Shown here: in pieces, positions 36,531 to 46,799 of the stretch
Position numbering within the stretch: the first letter of the stretch is position 1
How the letters are laid out: each line of letters begins with the position of its first letter
Assembly (NCBI GenBank): GCA_000149265.1
Contig: CH003061.1
Span: forward strand, 370,578-434,577
Source of the DNA: Ciona savignyi
Lineage: Eukaryota; Chordata; Ascidiacea; Phlebobranchia; Cionidae
Direction of reading: 5' to 3'
Length of the DNA: 64,000 nucleotides
The notes under the pieces: generated by a model
Database searches by the model: none
Told to the model about the DNA's origin: nothing
The model's input: the letters and a program-made list of their open reading frames with translations, nothing else
Program-made: the position numbers and the translations under genes

Positions 36531-36630
36531 GTTGTCGTGTGGCCGAATGGTTAACGTACCGATACATATACGGATTTTAATATAAAAAACGGTATTAGTG
36601 ACAAGCCCATCGCAGGTTCAAAACCAATCC
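36531..36630 (+). repeat. tRNA-Ser-like pseudogene or SINE head (unit 2)
   Basis: Apparently identical copy of the unit 1 segment, carried along by the tandem duplication. Confidence 0.55.
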
Positions 36631-37111
36631 CAAAAAAAGAATACAAAATTTTACCCCATGCAAATTTCATTTTTAAGTCAATACTTGCATTTGGACACAA
36701 AAATTTTGATCTGAAAGCAATTCTTTTGATTCCAGGTCATTTATATGTCTAATATATGGCATATTGTTTGGAATATTTTTTTGCTTAAAGCGTGTAAAGC
36801 AGGTTTATATAGACCAGTGGTTCTTAAACTTTTTCAGTCGCGCCCCCCTTGAGATTTGTGATTCATGCTCACGCCTCACCTACTCAAAAATCAAATTTAC
36901 GAAAAATAGAGCAATCATTTATTTGCCATTACCCTGCTTAGTGTAAAGGATGCAAGGGTTCGCGAACCGTTTTTTAAAGTTCGCGAATTACAAAATTTAA
37001 CAAAATCGCGAAAATATAAATTACCGTTACTGATTTCGCGCACTTTTAATGATAAATCATCAACACAATATAATATAACATATTTAGCCTTCAACATAAC
37101 ATCATAGAGTA

Positions 37112-39186
37112 CTAATATATAGAGTGGACACTCGGTATAACTGACGGCGATGTTTTTTTGAAATGCGAACGATTTGTATAACTAGGTTTGGTGAAAATTC
37201 CAGGTATTATATATATGTAATCAATGCATTGGTTAAAGTTTTAAAATTAATTAAATATGCTTGATTTTTACCTAAAAATACCAACTACGAGAAATTGCAA
37301 CGTTCAGACGCGTCACGCTTCGTGTACATTTGATTACGTGGTCAAAACAGGGAACAAAATCAATGTATTACTACGGGAATTGTTGTTTATTTATTTATAA
37401 AAACGATGTTAATTATCTTTACTAGTTCTTGTTCTTTAAATATATAATTGGTATTTACGTAGGCTAACAGTATTTATTAGATACAGACTAAGCCATCTTT
37501 AAAATAGCCTTAAATATAGTATCAGCCTTAGAAAATACAACTTCTTTTGCAGAAAGATTTGAAATATAAATAAATTTGAGTAAGAGTGACACAATTGCAA
37601 CAAGCATTGAAGATATTCAATTAGTAAAGCAAGAAACAGAAATGTGTTTATCAGATCTGCTGAACTACCTGAAGAAAATCATGATAAAGTAGACCACAAT
37701 TGCTGATTTTGATGTCACATAAATTGGTAGGTCCAATACCACATGCTTTGTATTCTTTTATTTTTGGCTATCCAGGTAAAAATGTTTATTTTTAGGTGTT
37801 CTGGAATATCTGGCTGGATATTTACTGAAAAAGGCAAGGAAAAAACACAAGAAGTTCTGAATTTACTCAGCGAAGTAGACCATTTTTGTGTCTTCTACAA
37901 CATTTTTATCGTAAATCTTTCCCATTCCCAATCTACACTGCAGAGCAGGATCTATTTGTCACAACTTTGCTGTACATTACTGTAAATAGTGTGTTATGTG
38001 TTGAATTCTGATGTCAGCATAAAATTAAAAATAAACAAACTTACATAATAAGTTTTTTTATTTAAAGTTTTGTGTCATAATACTGCAAGGTAATAATTTC
38101 CCAAACGGAAACGTGTATGTTTCAACAGTCAATGTTTACATGCAGACCTCAAGCTAGCGTATTCATACAACATTTTTTTAAATTTCTGGGTCCCTTTATT
38201 TTGTACAGGTCTGCTATGTCCAGTGCCCTGCCCTACACACTATTTTAAACCCAGCCCTAAACACTAATCTCAACCCCAGAACTAACCCTAACTCCAACCC
38301 CATGTTTAAAACTAACTCTAGCGGACCTGTACAAAATAGAGGGACCAAAATTTTCTAGTCCACTCTAGCTTCTGGATCTATATAGATGCATAAAATTGGT
38401 TCCTCTATACCCAATGTGGGCTTAAGCACTGGCTTATTAAAGAAAAGGTCCAGTAGGTTGAGACAAAACCATAAGTTTATTTTTCTGCAAAAGAATAATA
38501 GTAAATTGCAATAAATACAGCTTCAAAATACCACTGTCCAAACAACGGTTGGTAAAGTAATGCATTTTTCTTCTCCCGGCTGGCAGGTGTTGACTTCACT
38601 CTTGAAAAATCAACAAAATAAAATCTAGGTGTCAAATAAAAATGTAATGTCACAATAAATATAGTCCAATTCACAGTAAACTCTGGACCTCAGTAAACCA
38701 TTCCATGGGGCAAAATAATCTCAGATAATTAAAGTTGTCTATGCAATCTTGTAATTAGCAGATCCACACTCTTCATTTATCAATTATATGCCCCACTTTA
38801 ATGTTGTAACATTTTGATGAATCTCCTAAACAAAGAATAATTTTGGTTAGATTATATGGGTGTTGCGTTTTAAACGAAAAAATTCCAAACTGTGCGACAG
38901 AAATATGAACATCAAAAAGTTTGGTGATAAATATGTTAAATTACAACGCAACAGTGCGTTATCCGAAAATAACATTACAATTAGGTTAACTCACCTATGC
39001 CCCCTGATAATTTAATTACTTGGAATAAAAGCCAAAGCCCTAATATCCTGCCGTTCACTAACATTCTGTCCTGCTTTTGCTATCATTTGCATTGTAAACA
39101 TGAGCGAATAAGACCACGTGATCAAATGTACATCAAGCGTGACGCGTCTGAACCAATTGCGCGAGAGTGTCCACTCTATATATTAG
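37112..39186. mobile_element. TA-flanked element nested in the hAT element (~2.1 kb)
   Basis: A perfect 22-base inverted repeat forms the ends (CTAATATATAGAGTGGACAC at the left, its inverse at 39165-39186), each next to TA. Further inside, an imperfect continuation (TCAGACGCGTCACGCTT) at 37305 pairs with 39130-39155. Interior frames are short and unrecognised, so it is probably non-autonomous. Confidence 0.75.
38189..38346. mobile_element. Small MITE with CCCTAA-like core
   Basis: GGTCCCTTTATTTTGTACAG at the left and its near inverse CTGTACAAAATAGAGGGACC at the right form ~28 bp inverted ends. The core is a run of related CTAACCC / CCAACCCC motifs. It lies inside the 37112-39186 element, giving three levels of nesting. 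Confidence 0.7.
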
Positions 39187-39214
39187 TAGGCCTACTCTAT
39201 GGTACAAGACTTTC

Positions 39215-39380
39215 AGCAGCAGAAGCGATCCCATCAGCGCCATCGAGTGAGATGTGAAACAGAACACTCGAGGGCGTTAACTGAATGTGAGTTGCAATTA
39301 AGAACAACACAAGCACAGTTGTTTGATCTGAAACAAGCCATGAAGCAATCAAGAAGGGAAAAGTTTGTTCAGGTCATTTA
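39215..39380 (+). pseudogene. Orphan coiled-coil exon-like fragment in the hAT element
   Basis: ACTTTCAG followed by an open stretch QQKRSHQRHRVRCETEHSRA and then a Gln/Lys/Leu-rich helical segment ending FVQ before gtcatt. It looks like one internal exon of a coiled-coil protein. No partner exons are found within the element, so it is probably captured or decayed. Confidence 0.35.
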
Positions 39381-41178
39381 TTGTCTTATTACTATGTTTG
39401 TTAACATTGAAAAGTTAAAAAATTTTTCTTTTCTTCTTTAAACAAAATTGTTAACATCGCAAAGTGTATTTTCCAACGATACAACTGAATTAGCTAATTG
39501 GCCAGACAAACACTAAACTTATTGCCATATGATAGATTTTGGGGAAAAGTAGACTTATGTTGTACAAAATCATGAAAATATAAACAACTGGTACTGATTT
39601 CGCGCACTTTTAAAAATAAATCTTCAACACGTTAATATAGCGTTTGCCTTCTACATAACATTTAACAATGGAATTACTATTACATTTATTTACCTTGCTT
39701 TTACTTTGCATTATTGACACATAATAAGCATTTATATCACAACGCAACAATAGCCATTATGCGTTAATATACCACGTTTCCTCTATTTATGATTGGCAGA
39801 GATGCGACACATCTCTTTATAATAAGGTTATATTGTGTTTTAACAAGTAAGATTACTCGTTTCAAAGGCTTCGTTTCGTCGATATTCGTCCTATCCTACA
39901 CGCATTAACTCACGACACGTTTATTGTAGTTTAACATTACTACTTAATAACGGTACTGTTTGCTTAATGAATTATCTTTCTGGCTTTAAAGATTAGTTTG
40001 AGAGGTTCTGAAACCGCATTCTAAGGCAATTAAAAATAGCTAAAGCGCGAAAACGATTTTCTCGTATCCCACGTATTTCGCGAATCGTTTCAAAATCGTT
40101 AATTCGAACCCTGCAATATGTCACTGTCATGCTCGCGCCCCCCCTTGAGAAGCTTCCACGCCCCAAGGGTGGCGCGCCCCCCAGTTTAAGAACCCCTGAT
40201 ATAGACTATTGTGTATTACTTAAATTGTTATAGCTGAGTATCAATTACCTTCGCACACAGCAGAAATCGCATTAATGCGCAGTCCGGCAACAGTGAAAAC
40301 AGCTTTCGTACCATTTTTTATAGTGAATATGTTTGGATTTAAATAATTTCAACGTTATCCTATACAGAATGCAAATACAAAGTGATTCATAACTTAATCC
40401 AAAACCCTGATACTTAAAGGGGAACTGAAGTCAATTTTAAGAATGTCTTAATAAATGGAAAATAATACGCTGATTTCAAAAATCAAATCAGTTTCTTCCA
40501 ATATTGTTTTGTTAAAGAGTTATGAGCAAATATGCATTTTATTTTATGTTAGGGGATTTCCCGTATTACGTCACTGACGTTGTTGAGATTTCGTGCCTAT
40601 ATGCATTGTATACAATCATGTGCCAGTTTAGAGGTGAATTAGTAACATAAGCGCCTGCAGGAGCGTTGTATTTTTGTTTTTTTATGAAGACTTAGCATAA
40701 CACTTGTCATATAGCCTAACTGAACCAATGTACCCGCGTGACAGCTTACCTTAAGCGCGCTCATTCAGGCCTGCACGACCCTGGACCTAAGCTGAATGCT
40801 GAGGTATACAGGTCTCGTATTTAAATGACTTTAGAATAATAAGTCTTAGCAATTTATATCATAAATCATAGAAGTGAAGACAGAACAAGAAAACTAGAAC
40901 AGGAGGCAGTAAACTGTAACTGCCAGCAATTTATAGAAATAAACCAGCCATCAATCAAAGATCAGACTATGCGGTGGGAACAGCCTATTTCTTTCATGAT
41001 TGTTGCTTTTCAATATATAGCCATAATCTGCAACGTAGACTAGCAATGTTGTTATCAACCCCTAGGCTACAAACTGAGAGTGTGAGAGATTTGGTATACA
41101 TATGCATAGAAGTTTTAACAAATTTCTTTTGTTTTCTTCATTTCTAGAGTAAATTTAAGTTAATGTTGTAACACTAAA

Positions 41179-41539
41179 ATGGATGACAGTTTTCAGCATT
41201 CTGGCATGGATGAAAGAAGTTTTATTGTACACAATAAAACAACACAAATTTAGTCATGTGCGTTTGAACCAAGGAAAACGTCTGAAAGTATCCTTTGAAG
41301 ATGCAAGCCCCATAGAAGAAAATGTTTATTTAGAAACATTACCTATTGACATGACTTGGTGCCGTTGCAAAAACTGTATTCTTATGGACACACCGCAAGA
41401 ATGTTTATGCTGCATGAATGTACATGCATTTGTGCACAAAATAATGCCAGACTGGACTTGCATTACTAAAAGCCCTTATTTTTTAATTATCTACTTGGAT
41501 AAAGAAGTTCTTGAAGTTGCACTTGATGTACTGGGTTGA
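41179..41539 (+). pseudogene. P2X7 ballast-domain-like protein, copy B (broken N-terminus)
   Basis: Begins with the same ATG and MDDSFQHSGMDER start as copy A. A C-to-T change makes TAG at about codon 25 (ATTTAGTC against ATTCAGTC in copy A), and one extra C near 41291 (GTATCCTTTG against GTATCTTTG) shifts the frame. Downstream, the ballast motifs WCRCKNCILMDTPQE and VLEVAL remain open, and an alternative frame starting at 41183 reads into them. A shortened protein is therefore possible but not likely. Confidence 0.75.
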
Positions 41540-41859
41540 TCACTATGTTTAAAATCATAATCAGAAAAATTTAAAATTGTTGGAACTGTATTTTTCACCA
41601 AGTGGTTTGTTTTCATCATCTTGGCTACTCCATTGGAGTCAAATACAATTTTACTATGATAATCCTTGTCACAAATATGTGCACTACACACTGCGGTTCT
41701 TTTTCCAGGTAGTTTAGAACGCTTGCATTGTTGTATCCATTGCTTCAACCGTTTTTTGTCGTTGTGAGGAAATCGATGGAAGAGCACAGGTGGATTGGAA
41801 TTTCCTGTGCTGTAATAGGAATTTGTACATCCTGGAGCAAAACAATATACTCCAATCAC
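41491..41859 (-). CDS. THAP-domain protein, copy B (intact, ~122 aa)
   Basis: A full C2CH THAP zinc finger: C6 and C11 (YCFAPGCTN), the HRFP segment at 28-31, W41, C58 and H61 (CSAH), and the closing VPTI box at 92-95. THAP domains bind DNA and occur at the N-terminus of P-element and Kolobok transposases. Here the protein ends about 27 residues after the domain in a Ser-rich tail, with no catalytic part. The frame has no ATG: it opens at GTG, and an upstream ATG (41891-41893) is out of frame. So the first coding exon may lie upstream, joined at an AG just before CCACTGAG or AAGGAAG. It overlaps the ballast gene tail to tail by 49 bases. Confidence 0.75.
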   Translation of the reverse strand: MIGVYCFAPGCTNSYYSTGNSNPPVLFHRFPHNDKKRLKQWIQQCKRSKLPGKRTAVCSAHICDKDYHSKIVFDSNGVAKMMKTNHLVKNTVPTILNFSDYDFKHSDQPSTSSATSRTSLSK

Positions 41860-42829
41860 TCTTTCTTCCTTCTCAGTGGCTTAACTTTAGGCATTTTACA
41901 ATATCTAATAAAAAAGAACTAAATTAGAAATGTGGTATATTCTTATTAACTTATTTGGGTAGTTAAGTAAAGATCTATTATATATATTCTTCACTTACTT
42001 ATCTGAGTGCTTGCTGTGTACTTATTGTCAGACTACACATCAGCTACTCAACTGTGGATTAACTGGTTTTTGCAATAAGTGGTATACTCAACCAGTAGGC
42101 TAATGCTCAGTTTCAATAACAGCAGACATTAAATGCACCACATACACAACAGCAAAACATTATACAAACAGCCAAGGTAAACCATGAAAGAAATAGGCTT
42201 TTCCCACCGCATAGTCTAGCCTTTGCCTAATGGCTGGTTTATTTCTATAAATTGCTGGCAGTTACAGTTTAATGCATTCTGTTCTAGTTTTCTTGTTCTG
42301 TTTTCACTTTTATTATTTATGATATAAATTGCTAAGACTTATTATTCTAAAGTCATTTAAATACGAGACCTGTATACCTCAGCATTCAGCTTAGGTCCAG
42401 GACCGTGCAGGCCTTAATGACCGCGCTTAAAGTAAGCTGTCACCATGTACATTGGTTCAGTAAGACTATATGACAAGTGTTATGCTAAGTCTCCATAATA
42501 AAAACGAAAATACAACGCTCCTGCAGGCGCTTCTGTTACTAATTCACCTCTAAACTGACACATGATTGTATACAATGCATATAGGCACGAAATCTCAACA
42601 ACGTCAGTGACGTAATACGGGAAATCCCCTAACATAAAATAAAATACATATTTGCTCATAACTCTTTAACCAAAAAATATTGGAAGAAACTGATTTGATT
42701 TTTGAAATCAGCGTATTTTTTTCCATTTATTTAGATATTCTTAAAATTTACTTCAGTTCCCCTTTAATGGTCCGATTACACTGGAAACAGCTTTTAATTC
42801 ATTTTTTAGAGTAAATCTGATTTGATTTA

Positions 42830-43250
42830 AACAATTTTGATGTTGTCGTGTGTAGAATGAAAATTCAAATTGATTCATACCTTATTTTCCAAATTCAAGC
42901 ATGATTAACGAATGTCACATCGATTTAACTACGCAAACGGCGGGAATCGTGTTACTGCGATACTAGAGTAAAGTGGAAAAAGATTTCAATTCATATTTTA
43001 ATAATATTTTGCATTTGAAATCAAAATTTTGATATGGAAGCAAATGTTTTGATTTCAAAGCATTTTTGTCGCTTGAAGAATTGTTTGCATTTGGAATTAA
43101 CAACTTTTGATGTTATCGTGTTCAGAATTAATATACAAATTGATTCAAACCTCAACTGCGAAATTCGAACAAGATTTAACATGTTACATCAATTTAACTA
43201 CGTAAGCGGTGGGATCGTGTGTTACTGCGATGCTAGAATACCCCGGTGAA
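42830..43250 (+). repeat. Diverged tandem duplication, ~260 bp unit
   Basis: TTTTGATGTTGTCGTGTG at 42836 and TTTTGATGTTATCGTGTTC at about 43097 start two copies. Both continue through CAAATTGATTCA, TTTAACTACG and GTGTTACTGCGATACTAGA (the last with small changes). Diverged and non-coding. Confidence 0.75.
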
Positions 43251-43269
43251 CCAAAACCGAACATAATAA

Positions 43270-43800
43270 TTTGTCGTCACGTGGTTGCGTTAGTCGCCCG
43301 CGTTTAAAAACCAAATGAGATATAAGGTTTATTTTTTGGTAACGAGTTTAAAAGTGTGCTATCCAACCATCTACTAATTTTTGTGTACTTACTACAATAA
43401 ATTGTCGATTTAGATATAACAAAGCGTTCTCACTTTAACGCAAATCAAACATTTTAAGATTTTGACGTCATATGGTTGCGCAAGTGCCATGGCGCAGGTT
43501 TAAAAAACAAATTCGATTTAAGGTTTATATTTTGGAAAAAAATTAAGAAGTGTGTTATTCAACCATCTGTTGATTTTTATGCATTCGCAATAACACATCG
43601 TCGATTTAGGTATATCAAAGTTGTTTCATGTCAACCCAATGCGAAAATATTGAGATTTTGACGTAGTGTGGTTGCGTAAGTGGTGCGTGTCGAAAAGCAA
43701 ATCAGAAATAAGGTTTATTTTTGGGAACAAGTTTACAAGTGTGTTATCCAACCATCTACCAATTTTTGTGTACTTACTACAATAAATTCATAGCTTCATC
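43270..43800 (+). repeat. Diverged tandem array, three ~194 bp units
   Basis: The phrase AAGGTTTATTTTTTGG recurs at about 43323, 43517 and 43711, each time followed by AGTGTG-TAT-CAACCATCT and then ACAATAAATT or similar. The first and third units are most alike. No coding content; a small old satellite-like array. Confidence 0.8.
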
Positions 43801-44118
43801 ACCACCCTTCATCAACGATTCTTTATATAAAATTGTATATATAATGTGTGTTGTTATGTTCGGCCGAATTGTCGGTATACGTGTCATGAGTAGCCCAATA
43901 AAAGAAAAATAAATTGTTTTGTTTATTTCAACCATGCATTTTTGAGTAACCTTTTAATACTGTATTGTACATTAGAAATATGCCTGCTGATTTTGAACTG
44001 AAAGAGTTTTAAATTAAGCTAAACATATTTGTTATACCCAGAGTCCATCCTTTTTGGTTCTCATACCCCGAGAGGAGTACAGCTCTGTTGTTTATGATGT
44101 TTTTTTGTTTAAAAGGCT

Positions 44119-44675
44119 CCTTCCATTATATTATTGCCAAAAAATAAAATTGTGTAACCAACCATACGTCTCAGTTTTTGTTCAAATTTGGTATGGACAT
44201 AGATTTATATGTTTTACTTGTCTATCTTTTGTAGTTTTTAGGTTAAAGCTCCTCAAACTTTCCGTCACTAGGTTGCTTTTTACAAGTGAGCACACTGAAA
44301 TTTGTGCATGTTTCCAGCAAATTATGCGATAACTTTGTCGGTGTTTAAGGGATTTGTCTTAAATTTATTGTAAAACTGTTTAACTATTGGGATTTTTTAC
44401 TATTAAAATATAATCCTACCGAATTTCAGACAATTTCTTCAATCACAGAAAAAGTTATTGCATAAATTGCTAAAAACATAAAAAAAATTCAGTGTGCTCA
44501 CCTGTAAAACACCACCTAGTAACATAGAGTTTAGCCAGCTATAACTTAAAAACTAGTTAAAATAGACAAATAAAAAACTTCCTTAGTTGTATATATAAAT
44601 CTATGTTCATACCAAATTTGAAGGAAATCTGAGAGGTATTGTTACACACCCGGTAAAAATATAATGGAATGACCC
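44119..44675. mobile_element. Foldback-type inverted repeat element
   Basis: The left arm (CCTTCCATTATATTATTGCC, then CAAATTTGGTATGGACATAG, then ACAAGTGAGCACACTGAA) is mirrored by the right arm (TTCAGTGTGCTCACCTGT, CTATGTTCATACCAAATTTG, TATAATGGAATGA). Arms are about 180 bp, separated by about 180 bp. No transposase. No clear target duplication was found. Confidence 0.7.
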
Positions 44676-45283
44676 AAAGTCTTGTGTGCATTCTTGACAC
44701 TATTTTCAATTGCTTCTCAACAGTTTAGCTTTTTGCATCGTGCGCAGTGCGTTCTAGTTAGAGATTAATGGCAACCGAACGTGAGGGTGTTGCTGGTAAG
44801 ATTGTGGAACTATTTTAACTTACAAGAATTTCTGCAATGTCTGCCGCTGCTTGAAATACTTTTAGGGGATGTTTATTCTAATAATCCGGTTGTTCTCTCT
44901 AATTATTTCTTTGTAATAGTTAATTGTAATGTGAGTATAGCACTCCACACGAGCAGTTTCGGTCAATCTTGAAAATACACTTACACCTGCAAGATAATTG
45001 TTATGGTTATTCTTAATGACATAACTGAACCTGTAAAAGTTACCACATAATAATACTTAACTTGTTAAGCACCAGCACAAATTAGTTAACTAATAGAAAA
45101 CATTATTTGGTACTCAAAACCTTAATCGATCAGTTTTGTTGTATCTTATTATAATAGAACACTTTTTGTAAGATGTATATCTCTAGCTCCATCTCCGGGT
45201 TTCCTTATTTAAACGGGAATTGAAGTCAATAGTTTTGCCTTAATTATTAAGGCAAAAAAGTTTATCGAAAAAAAATTAGGAGG

Positions 45284-45390
45284 TAAGAAGTAAAAGGTGT
45301 GTTTTATTTTTTGTCTCAGTAAAAGGTGTGTTTTATTGTGTTTTATTTTTTGTCTCAGTAAAAGGTGTGTTTTATTGTGTTTATTTTTTG
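45284..45390 (+). repeat. Minisatellite, ~39 bp unit
   Basis: AGTAAAAGGTGTGTTTTATT recurs three times (about 45286, 45318, 45357), with TTTTTTGTCTCAG separating the units. No coding content. Confidence 0.85.
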
Positions 45391-45437
45391 AACATAGTAT
45401 AGGATGTGATAATGCTGCACGGGCTAAAACTTTTAAT

Positions 45438-45515
45438 AAATAGGATATGATATTCATGTTTATCCCCGTGAATGGAACAACCAAGGGGGTTAACACACGG
45501 GTAATCGTCAGATGA
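45438..45515 (-). repeat. SINE 3' end fragment
   Basis: AGGATATGATATTCATGTTT through ACACACGGGTAATCGTCAGA, then ends abruptly where the GTPBP3-like fragment's flank begins. Confidence 0.85.
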
Positions 45516-45568
45516 AGTTGCGCAAATGTATCGTTCTTATATGTTCTTTACATCACCCATTCTTAAAG

Positions 45569-45808
45569 GTTATTCTGGACAGTGGACAGAGCATTGGTTT
45601 TATGGTTCCGCACTCCAAACAGATTTACTGGGAGGACGTGTGTGAATTTCAAGTTCATGGTGGCCCGGCTGTGATAGCCTTGGTTTTGGATGCCTTATCT
45701 ACAGTTCCAGGATTGCGTCACGCAGAAGCTGTTGTCTATACAAAGAGGGCACTTTTAAATGACAAACCGGATCTGACAGAAGTAGAAGGACTTGGCGATT
45801 TGATCCAT
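45569..45808 (+). pseudogene. GTPBP3/MnmE-like exon fragment
   Basis: After TTAAAG the frame reads DSGQSIGFMVPHSK, then EDVCEFQVHGGPAVI, then VPGLRHAEA, and DLTEVEGLGDLIH. These are signatures of the N-terminal folate-binding domain of the tRNA-modification GTPase GTPBP3 (bacterial MnmE). The usual GE(F/Y)TKRAF reads VVYTKRAL here and the TGED box reads YWED, so the copy is altered. The match ends at about 45808 with no GT donor, and the frame then continues as unrelated residues to 45934. No other exon of the gene is nearby. I infer a duplicated, dead exon fragment. Confidence 0.7.
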
Positions 45809-45965
45809 TTTTTGATTCCACTGATTTTATTTGCATCACTTAATCACAGTGCGAAAAAGGAGCGAAATATTATCATAAGCCACTACAGAGTAGTTTTAAA
45901 AACACGGCATCCTGCTGCACAGGGTGATATTTGATATATAAGGAGCCAAAGCACGTCATATTGTC

Positions 45966-46272
45966 CCGGCCGGTTGGTCTAACGGTTAACTGCGTCGCCT
46001 TTCAATCGAAAGGTTGCAGGTGCGAAAGCTGGTCGCTAGCTAGTCGGTTTTGTCCTTGGGCAAGGCACTTTACGGACATGCCTAAACCAAGCGGGATTAA
46101 TGTGTTCTACCAAATTGAAGGAACATATCTATCATATACAGCACACTGTAATAGCTCCGGAATACCCGACTGGTGGGCGCGAGGTGATTTGACGATTTTC
46201 CCGTGTGGTCCCCTTTGGTTTTCCCATTCACGGGGTATAAACATGAATATTCTATCCTCTTCTATCCTATCC
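45966..46272 (+). repeat. tRNA-derived SINE, full length
   Basis: The clearest tRNA-like head in the window: CCGGCCGGTTGGTCTAACGG contains an A box (TGGTCTAACGG), and AAGGTTGCAGGTGCGAAAGC holds the B-box position. Body blocks follow to a tail of CTATCC units. Members of this family elsewhere keep the GGTTCGAAACT form of the B box. Confidence 0.92.
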
Positions 46273-46485
46273 ATATACATCTTAACAATAACCGATAATT
46301 CCAAAACATCCTAACTAAAACTATCAAAGGACCAATTACCTCACGATAATGATCAGTCCATAAAAACGAGTGTTTATACTTCGGTGAAATGGTTGGGAAA
46401 AAGGAATACTATAGCGATATTTTTCCCTCGTGACATCGATATTAATATATACAATATCGCGACGATAAATCTTACAATTTCCGAG

Positions 46486-46760
46486 AGTCGCAAACGATAT
46501 GATCTTGACCCAAATATGCTAGCTATCGCTGACTCTGAAGCAGCAGATGCAACAACAGGAAAATGTTTGGAAATTTCCATAGGGTTATTTGTGAATTAAT
46601 TGATGACTATGGTATGGTACGATTTTTTCCACTGAATCGCACTGATGAAGATTCCATTGATATTATCTTGCAAAACATTGATATGGCACTGCAATATGGT
46701 GAAGATTTGGAGGTTCAGGATAAGGATTTTGATCAAGATCCTCCAAATACAATTGAATAA
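46486..46760 (+). pseudogene. GPN3-like last exon, frameshifted
   Basis: An AG-bounded segment reads SRKRYDLDPNMLAIAD in one frame. From about 46560 the match moves to another frame: CELIDDYGMVRFFPLNRTDE, then IILQNIDMALQYGEDLE, stopping at 46760. This is the C-terminal part of the GPN-loop GTPase GPN3, which helps assemble RNA polymerase II. The break lies at a run of four A (46559-46563); one missing base explains it. AATAAA follows at about 46769. The GTPase exons (P-loop, GPN motif) are not found upstream, so it is best read as a gene fragment. Confidence 0.75.
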
Positions 46761-46799
46761 TTATTAAAAAATAAAGTTTTTACTTGTAAAAAGGTTAAG

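Larger units (their letters stand above)
34200..36781 (+). repeat. Tandem segmental duplication, unit 2 (~2.58 kb)
   Basis: Second copy, joined directly to unit 1. It lacks about 40 bases near its start that unit 1 has (the GTGTTCCTTAATAGAG block at 31621). Content matches unit 1: SINE 34369-34545, tRNA-Ser-like segment 36531-36630, non-coding remainder. Confidence 0.92.
36815..40198 (+). mobile_element. hAT-like DNA transposon, non-autonomous, with nested insert
   Basis: The left end CAGTGGTTCTTAAACT and right end AGTTTAAGAACCCCTG are imperfect inverted repeats. The flanks are a perfect 8-bp duplication ATATAGAC (36807-36814 and 40199-40206), the hAT hallmark. GC-rich subterminal CGCGCCCCCCTTGAGA sequence is repeated near the right end. 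No hAT transposase frame is seen. A second element occupies 37112-39186. A ~100 bp segment (TGATTTCGCGCACTTTTAA) is present both at 37005-37105 and 39575-39670 in the same orientation. Confidence 0.85.
40418..42763 (-). mobile_element. Kolobok/T2-like TTAA element, copy B (inverted relative to copy A)
   Basis: Flanked by TTAA (40414-40417 and 42764-42767), with ends AGGGGAACTGAAGTCA and its inverse. Terminal inverted repeats run about 40418-41000 and 42184-42763. Gene order is mirrored against copy A: ballast-like gene on plus, THAP gene on minus. The two copies differ by scattered substitutions and small indels, and sit 13.9 kb apart in opposite orientation. Confidence 0.85.

Noticed and set aside
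43270-43800. CRISPR-like array
   Set aside because: Only three long diverged units with no short identical repeats, in animal DNA.
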